Positions 5,003-9,313 of a DNA stretch of 9,313 nt are shown here, one piece after another. Location: positions 1 through 9,313 of the forward strand of contig JAKJDB010000068.1 in NCBI GenBank assembly GCA_022706175.1, written 5' to 3'. A program made the position numbers and the translations under genes. This stretch comes from Candidatus Zhuqueibacterota bacterium. Lineage in GTDB: Bacteria > KSB1 > UBA2214. The notes below the pieces were generated by a model, which did no database searches, was not told the origin of the DNA, and saw nothing but the letters and a program-made list of their open reading frames with translations. Position 1 is the first letter of the stretch. Every line of letters begins with the position of its first letter.

Positions 5003-6613
5003 TCAGTTGCCCGCCTTCCATTTGCCCAGCTTTAATAATTTCTGCGCAGCCGGCATAAAAGAAACCGCCTGCCGCACTTCAGGGTCGGCATACTTCATCA
5101 TCATATAGTAATGCCGGCTGTCCCACAGGTTCCGCGCCATCTCGGCTTTGATCATGGTCTTGATGATCGCAAGATCCTTTTTGTAGGCCTCTTCACTGAA
5201 TTCCAGACCCTGCTTTTTGCACGAGGCCCGAATGTCGTCCGCCAGCTCTTCGCCGAAATTGAATTGAGAATAAAAACGGTTGAAATCAGCGGCCTGCTCC
5301 TTGTGCTGGATCGCGTAGCGGGCGCCGAGTTCGAAAAAGATCCTTTTGCCCACCAGCTGATTGAAAAAACGGGTGATGCGTTCGGGCTGAGTGGTCGAGT
5401 CGGGCACTATGCCGCCGCCGCCCAGAACCGTGCGGCCGGCGCGCGTCTTGTACGGCTTGTGCAGGCTGTCCGGTTTTTGCTCCTTGCTGTCGTCATAGGC
5501 ATCGGCGTAATAATCCACCAGACCGTTGTCGTAGGGGCGCTGGATCAACCGGCCGCTGGGCGTATAATAGCGCGCCACAGTCAGGCGGATCGCCGCACCG
5601 TCCTTGAGACGGATCTGATTCTGCACCAGCCCTTTGCCAAAGCTGGTCTGGCCCACCACCAGGCCGCGGTCCAGATCCTGCATGGCGCCGGCAACGATCT
5701 CCGAGGCGCTGGCCGATCCGTGATCGATCATGACCACCAGCGGCATGATGGCGCGGTCCGTGCTGTTGGTGGAAAAGAAATCTTCATCATTGGCTTTGTT
5801 GCGGCCGCGCGTATACACCAGCCGATGACCGCCGGGGATGAACAGGTCCGCCAGCTCTGTGGCCTGTTCCAGCAGGCCGCCCGGATTGTAGCGCAAATCC
5901 AAAATCAGCTGTTTCATCCCCTGGGCCTCGAGCTCTTTGAGCGCCGACTGCATCTCTTCAGCAGAGGTTTTGGCGAAACGGGCCAGCCAGATGTAGCCGG
6001 TTTTGCCGTCGTCCAGCATGAACGAGGCGTAGACGCTGTAGATGGGGATGCGGTCGCGCGTAATCACCACATCAAAGGGCTCCGACTGATTGGCGCGCAG
6101 CACGCTGATCTTGACCTTGCTGCCTTTGGGACCGCGCAGCTTTTTGAACACCTCATCTTCGGTGATGCCATAGGCCGACTTGTCCTCGATGCGGATGATC
6201 TGGTCACCCGGCGCCAGGCCGGCAGCCTCCGCCGGACCGCCGACAATAGGGGACACCACGGTCAGCACCTTGTTCAAAACCACAAACTCGATGCCGATGC
6301 CCTCAAAGTGGCCCTCCATGCGTTCGCTTTCCTGCTCCAGACTTTTCTGCGGCAGGTACACGGAATGCGGATCCAGCTTTCCCAGCAGTCCCTCGATGGC
6401 GCCGGTGATCAGCTTGTCGCTCTCCACCGGTTCCACATAGTATCGTTTCACGTACATAAAAACTTCCATGAAACGATCCAAGTCGGTGCGAATGTTCTCT
6501 TGGGGATAGAGCCGCGTCGGTTTGATCTGCATATAGAGAAGAACAGCGCCCACGCCCACCAGCGCAAGCCACAACACCTTTTTCAATGTTCCGTCTATTC
6601 GTAAAGGATTCAT
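5003..6613 (-). CDS. S41-family carboxyl-terminal processing protease with PDZ domain
   Basis: From ATG 6613 the product has 536 residues. An N-terminal membrane anchor (about 12-29, VLWLALVGVGAVLLYMQI) precedes the protease proper, so the enzyme should face the periplasm. In order: an N-terminal helical region with YYVEPVESDKLITGAIEGLL (59-78) and DPHSVYL, a PDZ domain (about 96-185) with GIGIEF and GGPAEAAGLAPGDQI, then the catalytic core. The core shows LDLRYNPGGLL (238-248), GSASASEI with the likely nucleophile S302, and FGKG with the general base K327. The 25-residue Ser-Lys spacing is as in CtpB and D1P. A helical extension of about 115 residues follows the core. These enzymes trim or degrade envelope proteins from their C-termini. 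The TAA of GH57 overlaps AAGGAG upstream. That site is 12 nt from ATG 6613 but only 9 nt from an adjacent TTG at 6616, so the start could be one codon earlier. An in-frame TTG at 6652 would overlap GH57 and lacks a Shine-Dalgarno. Confidence 0.93.
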   Translation of the reverse strand: MNPLRIDGTLKKVLWLALVGVGAVLLYMQIKPTRLYPQENIRTDLDRFMEVFMYVKRYYVEPVESDKLITGAIEGLLGKLDPHSVYLPQKSLEQESERMEGHFEGIGIEFVVLNKVLTVVSPIVGGPAEAAGLAPGDQIIRIEDKSAYGITEDEVFKKLRGPKGSKVKISVLRANQSEPFDVVITRDRIPIYSVYASFMLDDGKTGYIWLARFAKTSAEEMQSALKELEAQGMKQLILDLRYNPGGLLEQATELADLFIPGGHRLVYTRGRNKANDEDFFSTNSTDRAIMPLVVMIDHGSASASEIVAGAMQDLDRGLVVGQTSFGKGLVQNQIRLKDGAAIRLTVARYYTPSGRLIQRPYDNGLVDYYADAYDDSKEQKPDSLHKPYKTRAGRTVLGGGGIVPDSTTQPERITRFFNQLVGKRIFFELGARYAIQHKEQAADFNRFYSQFNFGEELADDIRASCKKQGLEFSEEAYKKDLAIIKTMIKAEMARNLWDSRHYYMMMKYADPEVRQAVSFMPAAQKLLKLGKWKAGN

Positions 6614-6625
6614 CAACTCGTCCCA

Positions 6626-6631
6626 CTCCTT
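6626..6631 (-). promoter_or_regulatory. Shine-Dalgarno of the protease overlapping the GH57 stop
   Basis: On the minus strand the sequence CTTAAGGAG contains both the GH57 stop codon TAA (6632-6630) and the protease ribosome-binding site AAGGAG. Ribosomes ending GH57 translation would sit on the site that starts the protease, which suggests translational coupling. Confidence 0.65.
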
Positions 6632-8789
6632 AAGCCAGTGATTCAAAGACAAACTGCACCTGGGTCTTCCAGCACTCCCCCGGCTTGAGCGTCAGTTTCC
6701 AGTGCGGCATGACCACAGAGCCCTGATACACGCGTTCAAAACCGGCCTCGGACAAAGAGACGGTCTCAATGGGCAAACGCCAAAAATCGGCGGGCTGTCC
6801 GGTCTGCACGCGAATTCTCAAGCCCAGCCATTCATCGCACAGATCCAATTCGCTCAGACCGGTCAATTCTCCGAGGCTCGCCAGTTTGGCATCCGCTATC
6901 TCGCACTGTGGGCTGGCGTAGTAGCGATCGGGCGCGTCGCCGGCCATCAGCGCAAAGATGGATTCGGTTCCGAACCAAAGGGAAATTTCACCATGGTGCT
7001 GATTGGTGATGCCATACTCGGTCAGCAGACGATTCTCTTTCGCTTGCAGGCAAACGGTTTTACTGACCCGGACCGCCGCCCAGTCGGAATCTACCCAGAC
7101 GTGCCCGTCGCGGTGCAGGTGCACCTGTACGCTGCCGCCTTTTTTGACGATCCGGCATTGATAGGGTTGATCGACAAAATCGCCCTGCTCGCCGTAATGG
7201 GCCTGATAAAAGGCCTGCAGCGTGGCATCCGGCCGCAGAAAATGGTCGATCAGGGAGGAACGGCGATACCAATCGTAATGAAGGTGCTGATCCAGGTTCT
7301 CCTCCTTCATCAACACCAGATCATGAATGCTGGCCACCTCGCCGGGTTTCTCCGGACTCTGATGGGCGATAGCGTCGCGCAGTTTGCGATGATACGCCTC
7401 CTCCCGACGGGTCATGGCGTCCAGCAGGTTGATGGCATGGCTCTTGAGATCCAATTCGAACAGCGCGCCGCCCTGCTCCGGTTTGAAAAACACATTGAGC
7501 CGGTCGCTTGCTGCGACCACTTCTTCAAATCCGTCCTTGTCGAAATCAAATGTGCGCGCGCTGACCCACCCCTGTTTTTGCTCCGCCGCGGTGTGGTCCA
7601 GCCGGTCCATGATCACATCGGCCTGAATGAGGTTCCGGTAGATTGGAAAGCGTAGGTTGGGCAGGTACAGCCCGCCGAACACGCCATGCCAATAAGGACA
7701 GTTGCACTGACCGGCGTAGACATGATCGCGTGCCTGCTCCAGCGCTTTAGAGTTTTTCGTCTTGATCGTTTGCAGCCGCTCGACGCCGTTCAGCATGCGT
7801 TTATGCAGGTTGTTGGATTCGGGATACTTGACGAGAAAATTGCGCCAAAAGCCGCCGCGCAGATAAACTTTATAGGCCTCCTCCATGCCCTGTTCTTTCA
7901 GCCAATGCTCAAAATCCTCATAGCGCATCAGGCTTTTAGCCGGCAGGGCCCATTCCATCATCTCGCGATAGGACGCGGTGGGCAGATAAACACGGCCCGC
8001 CGGCGGCAGCGTCTGCAGTGCTTCGCTGAAGGTGACGAGACGGATCCAATCGCTGTGCTGCTGCAGCAGGCGGAAAAACGCTTCCAGCCAGCCCTGTTCG
8101 TAGCACTGCTCATAGGTCTTGGGCCAGACGCCGAACTTTTCACCATCGTCGGCAAACGTCGCCAGCCGCCGGCCATTCTCATCCGCCAGGCCGGCCAAAT
8201 AATCGATGGTGGCCTCCGGCGGCATGAAAGGGATGGTGTAGCGCAGTTTTTCGCTGATGGGAAAAATGTTAACCATGTGGCCGTTGTTCTCGCTGACGAA
8301 ATAGCCGGAAAGCTGTGCGTCCTCCAGACCGGCATATTTAAAGTGGGCATCGTCGATGACGGTGTAGCGGACGCCGGCCTGGGCCAACGGCTGCGGCAGG
8401 TCCGGCTCCCAAACCCGTTCAGCCACCCAGGCGCCGATGGCATCGCATCCGGTCTCCTCCTTGACGAACCGGGTCAGCTTTTTGATCTGGCCGACTTTAT
8501 CCGCATCCGGGATCGTGGCCAGGATCGGTTCATAAAAGCCGCCGGTCATCATCTCCACCTGCCCCTTGTGCACCAGCGCTCTCAGCCTGGGCAGAAATTC
8601 AGGATGATTCTCCTTGATCCACTGCAGCAGAATGCCGCTGAAGTGATGGGTCAGTTTGATTCCCGAAAAACGTTCGTGAACCGTCAGAAACGGCAGATAG
8701 GCTTTTTGGTAGGCCTGTTCAAAAACAAAATCAAAATTCCCAACCGGCTGATGGTTGTGAATGCCGATGGCCAGGTTAATTTTTTTCAA
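6630..8789 (-). CDS. GH57 glycoside hydrolase: 4-alpha-glucanotransferase or alpha-amylase
   Basis: The 719-residue protein belongs to glycoside hydrolase family 57, close in layout to the Thermococcus litoralis 4-alpha-glucanotransferase type. Family motifs: HNHQP (11-15), the region MTGGFYEPIL (81-90), WVAERVWEP (121-129) with the predicted nucleophile E124, and TFADDGEKFGVWP (211-223) with the predicted acid/base D214. T. litoralis uses E123 and D214, as I recall. After the barrel comes a helical region (about 280-365) ending in NCPYWHGVFGGLYLPNLRF. A beta-rich C-terminal domain (about 400-715) includes SLIDHFL and ALMAGDAPDRYY, as in the DUF1926-type end of these enzymes. No signal peptide is present, so it acts in the cytoplasm on glycogen or maltodextrins. 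The start is TTG 8789: AGGAG lies 6 nt upstream and KKINLAIGIHNHQP is the usual family beginning. An in-frame TTG at 8861 adds an Arg/Lys-rich leader unlike the family. Amylase and transferase activity cannot be told apart by eye. Confidence 0.93.
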   Translation of the reverse strand: MKKINLAIGIHNHQPVGNFDFVFEQAYQKAYLPFLTVHERFSGIKLTHHFSGILLQWIKENHPEFLPRLRALVHKGQVEMMTGGFYEPILATIPDADKVGQIKKLTRFVKEETGCDAIGAWVAERVWEPDLPQPLAQAGVRYTVIDDAHFKYAGLEDAQLSGYFVSENNGHMVNIFPISEKLRYTIPFMPPEATIDYLAGLADENGRRLATFADDGEKFGVWPKTYEQCYEQGWLEAFFRLLQQHSDWIRLVTFSEALQTLPPAGRVYLPTASYREMMEWALPAKSLMRYEDFEHWLKEQGMEEAYKVYLRGGFWRNFLVKYPESNNLHKRMLNGVERLQTIKTKNSKALEQARDHVYAGQCNCPYWHGVFGGLYLPNLRFPIYRNLIQADVIMDRLDHTAAEQKQGWVSARTFDFDKDGFEEVVAASDRLNVFFKPEQGGALFELDLKSHAINLLDAMTRREEAYHRKLRDAIAHQSPEKPGEVASIHDLVLMKEENLDQHLHYDWYRRSSLIDHFLRPDATLQAFYQAHYGEQGDFVDQPYQCRIVKKGGSVQVHLHRDGHVWVDSDWAAVRVSKTVCLQAKENRLLTEYGITNQHHGEISLWFGTESIFALMAGDAPDRYYASPQCEIADAKLASLGELTGLSELDLCDEWLGLRIRVQTGQPADFWRLPIETVSLSEAGFERVYQGSVVMPHWKLTLKPGECWKTQVQFVFESLA

Positions 8790-8795
8790 TCGCTT

Positions 8796-8800
8796 CTCCT
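8796..8800 (-). promoter_or_regulatory. Shine-Dalgarno deciding a TTG start (GH57)
   Basis: AGGAG on the minus strand is 6 nt before TTG 8789. The following codons encode KKINLAIGIHNHQP, the customary N-terminus of this GH57 group. This decides the start over the longer open frame beginning at 8861. Confidence 0.75.
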
Positions 8801-8922
8801 GTTTAGGCACAGACGAAGGTAACCGGTTCTTCCGTGCAGGCCCCGAGGTCCTGCGCAACAAGGGCGCGTCTCAGGCGTCTCTTGTCAACCCGCCGCCACC
8901 GGGATGCACACCCCTCGCGGCT

Positions 8923-9313
8923 TTACAGCTTTTCCGCCACTGCGCGGGCCATCTCCAGCGTGCTGCTCGTTCCGCCCATATCATAAGTGGCGATTTTGCC
9001 TTCACGCAGCACGGCGGCCACTCCATTTTCCAAACGGCCGGCCTTTTCTCTTTCACCCAACCAGTCCAGCATCAGCTTGGCGGTGAGCAGCATGGCGGTG
9101 GGATTGACCTTGTACTGTCCGGCATATTTGGGCGCTGATCCGTGCGTTGGTTCAAAGACCGCATAGCTGTCGCCGATGTTGCCGCTGGAGCTGAACCCCA
9201 ATCCGCCCACCAGCTGAGCGCACAGATCAGAGATGATATCTCCGAACATGTTGCTGGTCACCAACACGCCGTAATCCTGCGGATTCTTGATCAGCCACAT
9301 GCACATGGCATCG
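8923..9313 (-). CDS. Isocitrate/isopropylmalate-type dehydrogenase, C-terminal part
   Basis: About 129 C-terminal residues are present; the gene continues past the right edge. This family oxidatively decarboxylates isocitrate, 3-isopropylmalate or homologues with NAD(P). The fragment shows the metal/substrate motif NMFGDIISDLCAQLVGGLG with the two conserved aspartates of the active site. It continues with SGNIGD, then the cofactor-loop FEPTHGSAPKYAGQYKVNPT. It ends with a dimer-interface helix (AMLLTAKLMLDWLGE) and a short tail (TYDMGGTSSTLEMARAV) like NAD-IDH and IMDH enzymes. The Lys-Tyr after HGSAP matches E. coli Icd K344/Y345, and the Val seven residues after the Lys matches V351, so the loop suggests isocitrate and possibly NADP use. 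IMDH would typically have Asp-Ile at this point. Without the N-terminal substrate residues the exact substrate stays open. The gene ends in TAA at 8923, 133 nt before the GH57 start. Confidence 0.88.
   Translation of the reverse strand, partial: DAMCMWLIKNPQDYGVLVTSNMFGDIISDLCAQLVGGLGFSSSGNIGDSYAVFEPTHGSAPKYAGQYKVNPTAMLLTAKLMLDWLGEREKAGRLENGVAAVLREGKIATYDMGGTSSTLEMARAVAEKL

Noticed and set aside
5111..6604. Long plus-strand open frame of 497 codons opposite the S41 protease
   Set aside because: It is fully antisense to a protein with clear protease motifs, is rich in His, Gln and Arg as expected of a mirror frame, and matches no family I recognise.
6702..8822. Two long plus-strand open frames (317 and 378 codons) opposite the GH57 gene
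   Set aside because: Both are antisense shadows of a gene with intact catalytic motifs and show no recognisable domain or good ribosome-binding site.
8883..8888. TTGACA on the minus strand as a promoter for GH57
   Set aside because: The -35-like hexamer is perfect, but the sequence at -10 spacing is GC-rich with no TATAAT-like match.

Overview
The window comes from a bacterial chromosome. It carries eight gene loci, and seven of them are on the minus strand. The lipobox-type lipoprotein, the signal-peptide DsbD and the membrane-anchored S41 protease suggest an organism with a periplasm and outer membrane. A GH57 glucan enzyme beside an S41 protease with a helical C-terminal tail, plus the style of the ECF sigma factor, would fit an FCB-group or candidate-phylum lineage such as Calditrichota or KSB1. 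That placement is inference from memory, not a computed result. I see no phage, transposon, CRISPR, tRNA or rRNA signal. The codon style looks homogeneous and points to ordinary chromosomal DNA.

Layout, left to right. (1) At 1-120 is the 5' end of a minus-strand gene with an N-terminal membrane segment; it runs off the left edge. (2) A 184-bp divergent gap follows, with a small inverted repeat. (3) The only plus-strand gene, a DinB/YfiT-type four-helix protein, lies at 305-817. (4) Convergent to it is a YegS/DagK-type lipid kinase with a TTG start (859-1740). (5) A dsbD gene at 1923-3691 is split by a frameshift near 2470-2491, inside a transmembrane helix. (6) An ECF sigma factor (3711-4298) ends 19 nt before the dsbD start. 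(7) An NTF2-like lipoprotein lies at 4352-4903. (8) A carboxyl-terminal processing protease of family S41 lies at 5003-6613. (9) A GH57 glucanotransferase/amylase with a TTG start lies at 6630-8789. (10) The C-terminal third of an isocitrate/isopropylmalate-type dehydrogenase lies at 8923-9313 and continues past the right edge.

All genes from the dehydrogenase down to the lipid kinase point the same way. The GH57-protease gap is 16 nt, with the GH57 stop codon embedded in the protease Shine-Dalgarno. The sigma-dsbD gap is 19 nt. Each of these pairs is probably cotranscribed. The protease, lipoprotein, sigma factor and dsbD would together make a plausible envelope-maintenance cluster (proteolysis, lipoprotein, regulator, periplasmic thiol reduction), but that grouping is inferred from order alone. 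The metabolic genes at the right end (glucan processing, TCA/leucine-type dehydrogenase) look like neighbours by location.

The most notable point is the interrupted DsbD. Both halves keep all the expected cysteine motifs, yet the reading frame changes in mid-helix, and roughly 6-7 residues also seem to be missing. I found no convincing new multi-gene system.
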